From Plazaster borealis (Eukaryota > Echinodermata > Asteroidea > Forcipulatida > Labidiasteridae), in assembly GCA_021014325.1 (NCBI GenBank), contig CM037470.1:2728001-2792000 (forward strand): a stretch of DNA of 64,000 bases. Direction: 5' to 3'. Under the pieces are notes generated by a model, which did no database searches, was not told where the DNA came from, and saw only the letters and a program-made list of their open reading frames with translations. The position numbers were made by a program, and so were the translations under genes. The first letter of the stretch is position 1. Every line of letters begins with the position of its first letter. Shown piece after piece: positions 27,885 through 39,131 of this stretch.

Positions 27885-28025
27885 TGAGCTTGGTGCGCTA
27901 CATAATTTGGCAGCACAGGCTGTATACTCCCAACTGAGCTGAGATGGTTTAAGGAATGAAATAAATAGCCCAGCGCCATGAGCGTTACTGAGTGGCGGAT
28001 TTGAGCGCTATACAAGAAGCCACTT
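27885..28025 (+). repeat. SINE 3' portion
   Basis: GTATACTCCCAACTGAGCTG, TAGCCCAGCGCCATGAGCGT and TTGAGCGCTATACAAGAAGC match the 3' half of the main SINE family. Confidence 0.55.
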
Positions 28026-28111
28026 TTATCATGACCGTCTCCATACCATTTATGTTGCGTCTAAGTCTGTGTGAACTTTAATTTTCATATCTCTATTTTT
28101 GGGCACATACT

Positions 28112-28484
28112 TTAAATGCACTGTACACGTTTGGTAATTACTCAAAACATATATTAGCATACAAACTTACTTGGTAACAAGCAACGGAGAGCTGTTGATA
28201 GTATAAAACATTGTAGGAAACGACTCCCTCTGAAGTAACGTAGTTTTTGAGAAAGAGGTAATTCCTCACTAAAATAATAAAAAAACTTCTTGCAAGAAGT
28301 TTGTATTCCTATCTGAAAGCACACAAATTTCTACAACAAGGGTTTTTTTTCATCATTTTCTTGCAACTTCGATGACCAATTGAGCCCAAATTTTCACAAG
28401 CTTGTTATTTTATGCATAATGTTGAGATACACCAAGTGAGAACACTGGTCTTTGACAATTTCCAAACGTGTTCAGTGCCTTTAA
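28112..28484 (-). mobile_element. TTAA-flanked MITE (family A), copy 2
   Basis: Inverted relative to copy 1. The ends are TTAAATGCACTGTACACGTT and AACGTGTTCAGTGCCTTTAA. Small indels, including an extra A/T run near 28270 and 28340, set it apart. Confidence 0.85.
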
Positions 28485-29100
28485 TGACACCCATTTTTGG
28501 TACCCCGGTTTATGTTTGTAAACACCTGATAGCGATAAGCGCCTTCCGTCTCCGAAGCACCACGTGTACGCCTGCCAATCTAAAAAACAATCACCGGCTT
28601 TTCTTGGCAGGCGAGACTCGTAGGCCGTGGCAGCGGTCCGCCCCCTTCCTATATTGAATCGAACAAATCCTAACATGCGTGAACCAACCGCCCCCCATCT
28701 TGCCGCCATTTTCCCCCTCAAATCAAGATAGGGTTCGTCTACAACTTGGTGCCGGCCTTTCTGGGGTTGACGTTGGAGTGGACTGGGGTGTGCAACCAAC
28801 CCGGTCTACGGGCGTTGCGAGTCGCACGATCCGTATTACCAAAGGCCGGCCAAGCGAAATAATGAGACCATAATAATTCGTGGTCGGATGAGATTTATAC
28901 ATAGCCATCAATGAAGACGGCTTTTATTGTAAGGGCAAGGTTGATAAAACAAATATCAAAACAACAATAACATTAATAGTAATAATAATAATTTAAGCAA
29001 TGATTTTTTTTAAGTTATATTTTTGGAGTGGCGGCTTGTTGCGGTGAGGTTTTATCGGCAGCAACATTGCTTTGCTTTGGTTGCTCTGGTCAATTTCTTT
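28485..29100. other. Intergenic, moderately CpG-rich
   Basis: No gene recognised. GCCGCCATTTT (about 28701) resembles a YY1 site and CCACGTG occurs near 28561. Open frames here lack splice or family support. Confidence 0.3.
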
Positions 29101-29115
29101 TTGTGGGTCTCGAGA

Positions 29116-29320
29116 ACACGTGGGTACACGGGGGAATAGGTGGATTGCGCATGACGTCACCTATCCCAGAATCCTCTCTGAAAAATTCAGAAAATTCAGA
29201 GACTAGGATTGTGGGAAATTCGTAATGTTATTTGCCATCCACCTAAAGAAAATTTTCAAACCAATATACGCACAGACGTGACGTCACAACTAGCCTATCA
29301 CTGACTGTTGTGACGTCACA
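29116..29320. promoter_or_regulatory. Cluster of three perfect CRE palindromes and an E-box
   Basis: TGACGTCA occurs at 29152-29159, 29279-29286 and 29311-29318, and CACGTG at 29116-29121. TGACGTCA is the consensus for CREB/ATF proteins. No transcription unit is visible next to it. Confidence 0.5.
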
Positions 29321-29451
29321 AGTAGGTCGAAGACATTTTGTTATATCTTTTATATAATTGGATTTAGTTTTCATTGAGTGTATCATATGAAAATCTAAAA
29401 CTGTTTTAATGCCCCAAAATAGCAATATTAGTTGTGATGGTTCTAAAAAGC

Positions 29452-29580
29452 GGGTTGGACGCTTCGATAAGTATGCTCTGATACAGTGATAGCATTCACG
29501 AGAAAAAAATGAAGACAGAAGAGTGCGCTTATCGAAACGTCGATACATAACACCACCGGTTCGTCTCAGACCCACCACAA
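29452..29580. repeat. Inverted pair of hammerhead-like relics
   Basis: Plus strand 29509-29544 reads TGAAGACAGAAG and then TATCGAAACGTCGAT. Minus strand 29455-29484 reads GTATCAGAGCATACTTATCG followed by AAGCGTCC. The downstream text CACCACCGGTTCGTCTCAGA matches the region after the relic at 51435. Confidence 0.5.
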
Positions 29581-30119
29581 CTTATTAGAGACCCCGGTTA
29601 TTAAAATGCCGTCACCGCAAAACCGACGATCCTATTCCCACACACACAAACCTGCCAAAAAGCCTTCAAAATCCTAACTATACCTTCAAATGCAATCATA
29701 ACAATTTGTCATAATTTCACTCGTAACAACAAGCTATCTCCCTCAAAACCATAACACAGAGGCCTCGTTTGACACAAAAGCCAGCGCTTCGCTCTGTTTA
29801 CCGAACATAAACAATCCCATAGGCACAACAATGGGAGGAAATTAATAACGCAATGATAATGACGTTACAATAAGGGACTAGGGCGTTACGTTTCCGCCGA
29901 CAGTGCGGGCTTTGTGGCGGGGCACGCAAGCTTGTCATTCGCCGTGCGCGGGAGGCAGTGTCTGAACAAAAAATTGGAGTAGGCCTATTGGCCTTTACAT
30001 TTCGGGATCCCAATTTCGTCAAAACGGGTCAGTAGAAAATAATGTTGCTAATAGAATTAATATGTCAGCCAAAAATCTGCCTTGACCAGTCCTATTAGCA
30101 ATTTATTATTTATAATAAT

Positions 30120-30265
30120 AATAATACGCAGTTCTTATATAGCGTTTTTCACATCCGAATGGCGTCCTAAAGCGCTCATTATGTTTTTCTTTTCTACAGG
30201 TATGTAGAGCTACGTTTGAAAATATTAGACCCATGCAAATAGCACCTTGTAAAGGTGCTGTGGCG
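30120..30265 (-). repeat. SINE 3' portion, inverted
   Basis: GTTCTTATATAGCG, AAAGCGCTCATTATGTTTTT and GCACCTTGTAAAGGTGCT match 10305-10480 and 54500-54690. Confidence 0.55.
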
Positions 30266-30286
30266 CAAACCTAATGCAGCCTGCCA

Positions 30287-30425
30287 TGCAATCTTCCTCC
30301 TGTCATTAGGGATCTGTTAGTTTATTTCTATTTCGTGAAACTCTTTAAGAATCACCTCTATCTATGTTTATTTATATTATGTATGCTATGCTCTTGATGG
30401 AATAGCGCCTTATAAATGTCAGTTG
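30287..30425 (+). mobile_element. 3' end of a CR1-like LINE
   Basis: CAATCTTCCTCCTGTCATTA, GGGATCTGTTAGTTT, AATCACCTCTATCTATG and TCTTGATGGAATAGCGCCTT match the sequence after the reverse transcriptase relic at 57545-57780. This identifies it as the untranslated tail of the same LINE. Confidence 0.65.
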
Positions 30426-30439
30426 ATAGGCCTATGTTG

Positions 30440-30700
30440 TTGTTCTTATGCCATAAACACCGGGCACCCCCTTTTTACGATAAGTGTACCGGGTTCTTTC
30501 ACATGCATTACACAGCACACGGGACCTACATAACTTTACGTCCCATCCGAAGGACGCAGCAAGTTTGGTTAAGTGTCTTGCTTTAAGGATACATTAGTTT
30601 CAAGACCGGGACTCGAACCCACACTCCGCTGATCAGAAACACCAGAGCTTGAGCCACGACACTCTACCGTTGAGCAAGTTCGGTTGGCTGACGAGAGTCG
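30440..30700 (-). repeat. tRNA-derived SINE, main family, inverted
   Basis: On the minus strand: GAGTGTCGTGGCTCAAGCTC, GTTCGAGTCCC, GCAAGACACTTAACC, TGCGTCCTTCGGATGGGACG and GTCCCGTGTGCTG. The head is abutted by the fold-back element at 30672-30812. Confidence 0.7.
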
Positions 30701-30812
30701 ACTAGACTTAACCATTATACTATATAGTCGATCTAGCTAGTCCAACTGGATCCACCTAGCACCGGAGCATGGTTAAGTCTAGTCGACTCTAGTCAGCCAA
30801 CCGAACTTGCTC
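30672..30812. mobile_element. Fold-back element with 44-bp arms
   Basis: The left arm (30672-30715) starts GAGCAAGTTCGGTTGGCTGA. The right arm (30769-30812) is its reverse complement with a single mismatch. The 53-bp centre is unrelated. Such near-perfect arms suggest a recent insertion; it abuts the head of an inverted SINE. Confidence 0.75.
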
Positions 30813-31311
30813 CCTGTTGGAAAGTCACTGAGTCACGAGCGCGCGCACCTACCGTACTCCACGACCAAAGTTTTCGATATTCCAGCACAAAAGCTGCCAT
30901 ACCTTTTTTTGTATAATTTTACCCCCCAAATCACCAATTGATCATATTTTTGAACGCATGAGGGCGCTTTCTTCAGGGAATGTCTTGCATCACAATTACA
31001 GTTTCATCTTATTTTAATTGCCTGTATGTAGTTTTCTTGCATCAATGACGAATTACATAAACATAAACAATAAAAAAATGAAAAAAACCCGTTTGTTTAC
31101 TTGTAAAAATTGGTCGACATGCGCCCTCACGCGGTCAAAAATACGGCGAATTTCATCGTTCAAATGCATTTCTTATGACTTGGAAACCTATAATTCCGAG
31201 ATAAGTATTTGAAGAACGTAAAACCCAACTGTTCTTACAAACCCTCATACAAAATCCAGCCCAATGCAATTCCTATTGGGCTTCTGGTAATCTTTGGAGC
31301 CAATTTGTCAT

Positions 31312-31625
31312 AAGTGGGCGTGGCTTACAGTAGAATTATGTCACACTTTTTTACCAACAGGATTACCTAGCATTTCTGCTGGTAAACCCATTAATTCTAC
31401 TATAAAGTAAAAGACATTTCTGTGGTCTGCAGACTTTTGTTCTGATTAAACATTCTTATGATTAAAGTTTGTTAAGTGGGCGTGGCTTATAGTGGAATTA
31501 CGTCACACTTACCGACATGATTACCTAGCATTTCGGCTGGTAAACCCATTTCTACTATAAAGTAAGCATTTCTGTGGTCTGCAGACTTTTGTTCTGATCA
31601 AATATTCTTATGATTAAAGTAAACC
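31312..31625. repeat. Direct duplication, about 162 bp x 2
   Basis: AAGTGGGCGTGGCTTA(C/T)AGT, GATTACCTAGCATTTC and CTGTGGTCTGCAGACTTTTG occur at 31312 onward and again at 31474 onward. Confidence 0.8.
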
Positions 31626-32999
31626 TAAACAAACAAGTGTGTAAAACGAACAGTTTTGAAGACGCGTCTTTCTTTTGGTCAGCTTGTTAAAATCACAATT
31701 AATATCAATTTTAACACCCCAGTTTTTGCAGTGCATAAACGTAGACCTACGCAGATATTACAGTTTCTAATTTGTGTCGGTCTTTCTACAATATATTTAC
31801 CTCTAACTATCGCTTCCTTTAGTTATTTTAAAGAAATGTCTAACCCCTACATCAAGTCAATATGTTGTGCAAATACCCCCCCCCTCACTCTTTTAGAATG
31901 CATTTCTAATTAATATATTCCGATTGCATTTTAATCATGCGGAAAAGCACATGTTCAACAAGTGCCTTTCATAAAAGCAATGGGTCGCCGGCTGGACCCA
32001 ATGTTGTTTTCCTTTTTATCCGGAATTCGAACCACGCTCGTCAGCGTGTTTCAAAACAAAAAAAAAGTTACTAAAACATTGGCGGGCGTTGGTCATTTTA
32101 TCTCAGACAAAATGATCCAAATTCTTGTCTAGGGTATTTCAGTGGGCCTCTTTTTCTTCTTCGTCTTCTTCTTATTATGTTGTTATATGTTTTTTCTTTA
32201 TAAAGACACATTACAGTAGTTTGTGTATAGGACCACGCTGGGCCCACGCCACGCGACGGGGCTATCGCAGCCGCGTGCCTGGCGAGTGGATCTAAGTTTG
32301 CTTGGTGCATGGGACGCCGTGACCGCTCTGCGCACGTGAGTAAACTTGTCAAAGATGCACTAAGAACGTGGCTGGACAACGTGGCGACGTGGCAGTGAAA
32401 TGTATAAAGTACACACCTTCTACTGGCTTGAAAAGGTTAATTAATGGCATGTTTGTAAGCCGTGTTTAGGTCTATATTATTATTTAACTTTGACTTGAGG
32501 TAGAGACTATAGTCGTCTAGGGCGAGCTGCAAAAGAACCGAGTTCTATGGCAAGGTTCTTCGATGATAAGGCCAGCTGTAGTCTTTCTCTCCACACTCAT
32601 TATACCATTGTGAAAGTCAAGAATCTGAAAGGCTTTGCTTAAAAACTTAAATCTAAGAAAACAATATGCCGAGGTTGGCGGTCATTGAAGAGTCTAAAAT
32701 CTGGTGTTAAGTTTGTCTGTACTAACCGATCTACGTTTGGAAACTGTACCTTTGAAAAGACAACAGATTTGTTTATAATGCTAATCTGAATAAATTAGTT
32801 GACTTGAAGAAAGGGAAAGAGAAGTTTTCTCAAAAAGAAAAATATAAGAGTTTTTCCTAAATCCCTTTGGAAGTTTCGGGGACAAACAAATCAGTTCTTT
32901 TGTACAACTTGTAGGATTTGAAACTTTGCATGGCAGAGATACATTCTTGTGAGGTTTGTGGTTACATCATGTAGATGGAAAATCCCTCTCTATGAGTTT
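31626..32999. other. Intergenic, no gene recognised
   Basis: AT-rich. A TTCTTCTTCGTCTTCTTC run is near 32150. No coding frame with splice or family support. Confidence 0.4.
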
Positions 33000-33110
33000 T
33001 GGTGGTTCTGAAAACAACTGGGCTGGTAACAACTTGACGTTTCGATCAATATGCTCTGATCCTCATCAATAATTCGATTGCCCAAATTGAAATGAACACA
33101 AATTCCTGAA
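33000..33110 (-). repeat. Hammerhead-like relic (best core)
   Basis: Minus strand 33033-33072 reads TTGATGAGGATCAGAGCATA followed by TTGATCGAAACGTCAAG. GATCA/TGATC forms a 5-bp stem II; TGATGA and GAAAC-GTC are the core phrases. The downstream minus-strand text includes TTTTCAGAACCACCAAAACT, shared with other copies. Position 3 is T instead of C and stem I is weak. Confidence 0.5.
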
Positions 33111-33254
33111 AACCCCCTCAAAAACATAGGGTATTGGGTTGTTCGATGTTTTCGCAAATAATTTACAACCTCATTGATGACATCGACATAGATTTGTTGC
33201 ATGGTGTATTTGTTGAAAGATAGAAATGAAAATAAAACTACTCTTCCAAAACAA

Positions 33255-33373
33255 ATCATCCCTTTATAGTTACCCTAACCCTACACTAACACGACACCCT
33301 AACCCTGACACGACACCCTAACCCTAACCCCAACCCTAACCCTAACCCCAACCCTAACCCTAACCCTAACCCT
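33255..33373. repeat. Interstitial telomere-like repeat (CCCTAA)n
   Basis: About twelve CCCTAA units with CCCCAA variants and two CACGACACCCTAACCCT interruptions. On the minus strand this is TTAGGG, the general metazoan telomere repeat. Degenerate units and unique sequence on both sides show an internal site. Confidence 0.9.
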
Positions 33374-34240
33374 ATCTCTAAACTTTGAAATAAGACAAGA
33401 GTCAACTGTTTTCTAAGAGAAAGATTTTCGTACCAAAAAACAAAATCTTCAGTATTTATGTACGCCTTATTTTTCTAGTCGAAATCCGCCGTTTACAAAA
33501 AGATCAACAAACAATATTTTCACCATTTCCGTGGAGCACGATTTCCTTTTCGTAAAAGTAAACCACAGTGTGTATCTTGGGGACGTGTGGAACCTTTACA
33601 AAACTCACTGGAAATACTAAAGGTTTGCACACAAAGCCCCCTATACAAAATCTATGTAGGCTTGGTTATTATTTTCATGTCAAAGAATGATACATTTTCA
33701 TTGTGTTTCTTGTTCCTGTAGTTTGGATTGCATTAATCAAGTTAGTGCATTGTGTAGGGCACGCAAAAATGCAACACAAGCTGAAGCTTGGGGGATAACA
33801 GCCGAGTGTAACACTAGTACGCACAGTGTGGATTGTGATCAAGACTCACCATCCCCCATGCCCCTACCCCAGTGGAAAGTTCACAAAGTACTCATTAAGA
33901 CTTTTGGATGATATTTTGTAGGTTCTATATGTTCTCAAAGGTCTTATCTTTCTGGGTTATTTGCTATATAAGGTACATGCATTATAGGCCTAAATCATTT
34001 TGTCTTTTGAAGAGTAGGCCTACAGTTCATTTTACCATGTAGGTTATTTTACATTTTGGGGATTTTGTTTAGAGTACATTCATGCATAGGCTCTGTGTAT
34101 TATAACTTCAAGAAGAGCATGTTGTGGCCACACTGCAAACACTGGGGTGTTAACATCGACATGGGTGTTGTCACATAGAGATACCGAGGAGATAATCAAA
34201 ATTAATATCTTAGGGTGTTAAAATAACACCAATGTAATTG
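33374..34240. other. Intergenic; small hairpin at 34213-34231
   Basis: No gene recognised. GGTGTTAAAATAACACC at 34214-34230 is a perfect hairpin and GGGGTGTTAACA occurs at 34143, so a small inverted-repeat element may lie at about 34135-34235. Confidence 0.35.
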
Positions 34241-34670
34241 TTAGTAAACCTAAGTTGTCAAACCAACGGCACTGTTGGAACCCCATGGTACCGTAGCTTC
34301 GCAAGTGCCATATCGCCCACCCAGTTAAGAAGTATCGGTCACATGGATGTTGACTTGTATTGATAAACCATTTTGTCAAGACGACTTTCTGCAGCGATAA
34401 GTCGATTTGACGTGACAATAATCTCGCTAAACTGACGGAAGCCTTAGAAGAAGACGACTTAACACGCTTTAGTTTCAAGTCGTCTGAGCGACATAACGGC
34501 AAATCGACACAGTTTCATTAATAGTCGACTGTTTAACAAGTTGACTTTGCGAGATGAACTATCTCGTCATCGGGATAAGCGGGTGGCACATTAAACAGCT
34601 CCGTATATTACGTCCCGTACAAACACAGATTGAAATTCTATAATTTGAAAATTAACCTTAGGTTTACTAA
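34241..34670. mobile_element. MITE, about 430 bp
   Basis: Ends TTAGTAAACCTAAG and CTTAGGTTTACTAA are perfect 14-bp inverted repeats (the right one preceded by AAC). The interior is rich in short GTCGACTT- and CGACTT-type blocks. No ORF of note. Confidence 0.6.
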
Positions 34671-35635
34671 GACATCATGGCCGCACTGTTCTACGTTTGT
34701 GAATCTCCATTGTCGGCTCGCAGTATACATTATTTGTTATAATTAAACTTTCGTGATGTTCAGCACCGTGGGTTTGAGGTTAGATAACAGAATATGAAGG
34801 GCAAGTCCCAACCTATAACGATAACAGTATTATTAATAATAAATATAGAAATAATGATAGTAAAACTACACGGCGAGGGTTTTTTTTCTTCTCTTTTTTG
34901 CTCCCCCTTTTTGTGTGTGTATCAACAGCGATCGTGGCTGAATACAAACACCATTATTTAAAAAAGAATCTCAGCACCGCATCCTCGAGATAATAGAGGT
35001 TTTTTTTTGTCAGGGGCAAGTTTTAATTAGTATTTGTCGAGGCGAGGGAGGATGGGGGTTTGTGATGGCAGCGAGGTAATTTACCCGTGTAATGACTTTA
35101 CTTCGCAGGCTTGTTTGTGGAAGCGGTTAATTAAAAGTTGATAACATATCATTAGTTTTGCGGCCTAGTATATTCTATAAAGGCCTATATATATACATAT
35201 TGAATTAATATATCAAATCCAATTATTATTGAAGTGGAGTGCCTGAGCAGTTCCAAGACTTAACCAAATCCAGCGATTAGTGGTGGCTTAAAAACAAAAT
35301 GTTCAAGCCGTAGAAAAATTTAAACTTTTGGTTTTGCTGCAAGTGTGAAGATGGTACCTGTAGCAAAAATAGTGACAGTGTTTTAAATTACATTTTTACA
35401 TCTCGATACAAGTATATAACAGGAAAGTTTGCGGCAGAACTGAAGAGTTTTGTGGCTGGTGGTGTAGACTAAACACTGTAGTAGAGTTAGGAAAAAACAG
35501 GTTTGGACTATAAAAATGTGCATCGAAGGTTTTGTTTTATTTTGTATAACAATGGTTGACCTGATGTAAAATCACTGTTTAATTGTTTTGTTAAAACGGG
35601 ATGGGATTTGATTGGACGTAAATTCGCTGGTCCCC
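34671..35635. other. Intergenic, nothing recognised
   Basis: AT-rich sequence with T- and AT-rich runs. No coding support. Confidence 0.4.
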
Positions 35636-35639
35636 GTTT

Positions 35640-35900
35640 GTTGTGTATAACGCACGTCAAAGAACCCAGTTACACTTATTGCTATAAGAGGAGGCGTTTG
35701 CCCCAGTGGTTATGGCAGTGGCTGCTGAATGCGCCGCAGCACCCTGTAAACCATCATAAAGTGCTTCATAAAAGGGTCTCATCATTTCAAAGATAGCTCT
35801 GCTTCTTGTTGGAAGTCAAATATTGAGCGCTTTGATATACGCCCCCAGGGGTGCAATAAAGCGCCATATAAGAACACAGTATTATTATTATTATTTAACA
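35640..35900 (+). repeat. SINE 3' portion with ATT tail
   Basis: CGCCGCAGCACCCTGTAAAC, TTGAGCGCTTTGATATACGC and GCAATAAAGCGCCATATAAG are followed by an (ATT)n tail. Confidence 0.6.
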
Positions 35901-35989
35901 CGTTGATATTACAGACTAAAAATGGTTAAGTATGCCAATTGTGTTTGCGCAATTTGCTTGTGGTTTTCTGGTAATGAGACCAAATGACC

Positions 35990-36215
35990 CTCGAAAGTAA
36001 TTAGCACTGTGGCCCGTAGGCCTGAAGATACCTGTGTAGAGAAGAAATGTCAGGTTTAGATGTGGGAGGGGAAAACTCCCAATAGGGAAACCCACGCAAT
36101 CAGGTAGGGACTGAAAACCCAATCCACCTGAAGGCTTCGGTCTGGGGTTTGAACTAGGGTCCACAGCGGTGAAAAGCAGGGAATAAAACACCGAGCCAAC
36201 CTGATCTTACGGTAT
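35990..36215 (-). repeat. tRNA-derived SINE, second family, inverted
   Basis: TTTAGATGTGGGAGGGGAAA, AGGTAGGGACTGAAAACCCA and TTTGAACTAGGGTCCAC match the copy at 12440-12690 in the same orientation. Confidence 0.65.
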
Positions 36216-36228
36216 TTATTTTTAAAAT

Positions 36229-36268
36229 CCGACGTTTCGATTGTTATACTCTGAGTGTCTTCATACAA
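36229..36268 (-). repeat. Hammerhead-like relic
   Basis: Minus strand: GTATGAAGACACTCAGAGTA, then TAACAATCGAAACGTCGG. The GAAACGTCG phrase and TGAAGACA are shared with relics at 29509 and 37890. No good stem II survives. Confidence 0.4.
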
Positions 36269-36470
36269 TTAACAAGTTTCTCGGCAGTCTCCTTTGTCTG
36301 GACCCTACCAAATTAAAAACTGGTTTCAAAGTTCCAATTTTTGTTGTAATTGCTTTTTGCCTTGTTAATTTTTTGTTTAATCATTAGTGGTTATTTATGA
36401 CTGTGGCGTTGCAATCAAATGACCTATAGGCCCACACACAACTCAGCAAAAGGTTGTAAGGGGACGTTGC

Positions 36471-36836
36471 AGGTATCGTACACGTTTGGTAATGACTCAA
36501 AACAAATATTAGCATAAGAAGTTACTTGGTAACAAGCAACGGAGAGCTGTTAAAACATTGTAGGAAACGACTCCCTCTGAAGTAACGTAGTTTTTGAGAA
36601 AGAGGTAATTTCTCACTAAAATAATAACAACTTCTTGCAAGAAGTTTTTATTCCTAATCTGAAAGCACACAAATTTGTTGTACAACAAGGGTGTTTTTTC
36701 TTTTATCATTTTCTTGCAACTTCGATGACCAATTGAGCCCAAATTTTCACAGGCTTGTTATTTTATGCATATGTTGGGATACACCAAGTGAGAACACTGG
36801 TCTTTGACAATTACCAAACGTGTTCAGTGCCTTTAA
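36471..36836 (-). mobile_element. TTAA-flanked MITE (family A), copy 3
   Basis: Same interior as copy 2, with right end AACGTGTTCAGTGCCTTTAA. The left TTAAAGGCACTG is missing; the copy starts at ATCGTACACGTTTGGTAATG. Confidence 0.8.
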
Positions 36837-38062
36837 CATCAGTGGATACATACGCCAACATACCCCCAACACCCCCCCCCAAGTCCAAAGAAGACTATAG
36901 AGCAGTTTATTGTTGCTTCAACAAAAGCTGTTAAAAAGATTTTTTTTTCCATACCATGGGTCACGGTAACTACAACAAGATTACCAATTCCAAACGCCGA
37001 TCCTCCTTTTATATACAAATCGTAACTAATATGCGCAACGCAATATTAATTTTCACCAGTCGCCCGCCAGGAAACCGTAAACGCATGCGCAGTGTTTGCA
37101 CAGCTAACCTGACGGACGCCGAGCGGAGAGGAGGTTTGCACCGGACGCACTCGTTCTCCCCCACCCCTCCCCTCCCCGTGCTACATTTGAAACATACCGC
37201 CTTATAACTGAAAGATTTGGGGGGCTTGTTTAACGTTCTCACGCCCGGCGTTTCCTGTACTTCCTCCTCTTCTTGTTTGGTATGGGGGGGGGGGGTCTGA
37301 CCATTGATTAATAACCGAATCTCTCTCTATGAACTCTTGAACACCACCGGTGTTGGGCAATATTTGAGCATAGCGTGAAGTTTGCTTGGCACAGCAGTGA
37401 TTCTTCAAAAAATAAAAAGGTTTTGGGTTCTTAAAAGTGCATGACGTGGGCATGAGTACCCTGGGGATACGAATTTACAATAAACCTGCGATTATGGAGG
37501 CGTTTGCCAATTAAATCCCTTCAGCTTTTTTCCTTTTCTTTTTGTTCTCTTTTTTTTCTTGAGACAGGAAGTAAATGCAAACGGTGGTAACAGACCTAAA
37601 CTTAACCGAGTTTATCTCAAAGGTTTTTTTTCCTACAAAACATGGAGCAGGGTTTAGTTGAAGAATATCGCTTTGTTGGAGTTTATTTTTTCCTCCTTAA
37701 ATTATCGAACCAAACCGAGGGTGGTTGGGACACCATTTTGACTGAATGGTGGAATTTCGTGGGTAACAATTACCCGTTTTGTATAATATGACTTTGAATT
37801 TGAAAATGGATATAAAAGAAAAATAAATTAAGAACAGAATTAAGAACTGAGTAGCTTTGCAGGTAACAACCTTTTGAAAAAATGACATTCTCCTGAAGAC
37901 AGAAGAAGCACACTGTTCGAAACGTCGAGACTCTATTACGCATCTCAACCCTGTTTATCTCAGAACCAAAACCTCTCCCCAAATTGATGTTATTCACATT
38001 TTGTTCCACACACCGTCAGCATATTAAATACTATGTTCTTACTTCCTTCACCGTGCAAAGCT
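36837..38062. other. Intergenic with a hammerhead-like relic at 37890-37930
   Basis: No gene recognised. The relic (+ strand) reads CTCCTGAAGACAG, ten further bases, then CTGTTCGAAACGTCGAGA. GACAG/CTGTT can form stem II and TCTC/GAGA stem I, but two core bases of CTGATGA are missing. TTATCTCAGAACCAAAACCT follows, as in other copies. A CpG-rich patch is at 37050-37160. Confidence 0.45.
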
Positions 38063-38437
38063 TTAAAGGCACTGTACACGTTTGGTAATTACTCAAAATA
38101 TATATTAGCATAAAAATTTACTTGGTAACGAGCAACGGAGAGAAGTTGACAGTATAAAATATTGTGAGGAACGACTCCCTCTGAAGTAACCTAGTTTCTG
38201 AGAAAGAGGTAATTTCTCACTAAAATAATAAAAGACTTCTTGCAAGAAACCTTTTATTCCTATCTGAAAGCACACAAATTTGTACAACAAGGGTGTTTTT
38301 TCTTCATCATTTTCTTGCAACTTCGATGACCAATTGAGCCCAAATTTTCACAGGCTTGATATTTTATGCATATGTTAGGATACACAAAGTGAGAACACTG
38401 GTCTTTGACAATTACCAAACGTGTTCAGTGCCTTTAA
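38063..38437 (-). mobile_element. TTAA-flanked MITE (family A), copy 4
   Basis: Intact ends TTAAAGGCACTGTACACGTT and AACGTGTTCAGTGCCTTTAA with the standard interior in minus orientation. Confidence 0.85.
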
Positions 38438-39037
38438 ACTTTACTTTAAAAACTTGATTGTATACTACAAATACAACGTTTTAAAGGTCATGTTAACAAA
38501 AGCAACATGGGAACTTTCAATCACGTCCACTCCTCATTCATTTAGCTTTAATCTGGATAATTATTATTAATCAACATTGAATTGTCTTTAAATCATTAAA
38601 CCGACAAACAAAGACGGTCTTCTTAAAACAATTTTTTAAACATTACACTTAATTAAAAAACAGATTGATTTGAACGTATGAATTGAAAAACACTTTTGTC
38701 TGCATAGAGCGCTAGCCCCGTTGTTTGTTTGTAGTGCCGGAGCTAATTAGTTAGAGATTGGATTTGTTATTCTTAATACATATAAATCAATTGGCTAATT
38801 GTTTAAACTGAACAAAGGAACACAACACCAAGAGACACTCGCGCCGGATTTTATTAAGTCATTAAAAAGGAGTTACGTGTTTGGCTTGGGGTAAAAAAAA
38901 AAAGCAAAAAAAAAGCAGCAAATGAACACGTATCGCTTGTTTGTCTTATGTCTGTAAATTACACCACGCTCGGTACTAATTGCATCCAAGTTCAAATTTA
39001 TCGAAGGAAGTGAAACTGCGAGGACTGATTTGATGGA

Positions 39038-39131
39038 CCAATCAGAGAGCTTTAATAAGTTAGACTAACTGTGATTGACTGACCAATCAGATTGCTGCTC
39101 GCTTAATGATGTAAGCATTCTGATCGACCAA
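39038..39131 (+). promoter_or_regulatory. Three evenly spaced CCAAT boxes upstream of the Pax gene
   Basis: ACCAATCA occurs with CCAAT starting at 39038, 39083 and 39127, spaced 45 and 44 bp. ACCAATCAG is the NF-Y-type CCAAT context. They lie about 0.9 kb before the proposed start codon. Confidence 0.45.

Noticed and set aside
33255..33373. A true chromosome end
   Set aside because: Unique sequence continues on both sides and units are degenerate, so it is interstitial.
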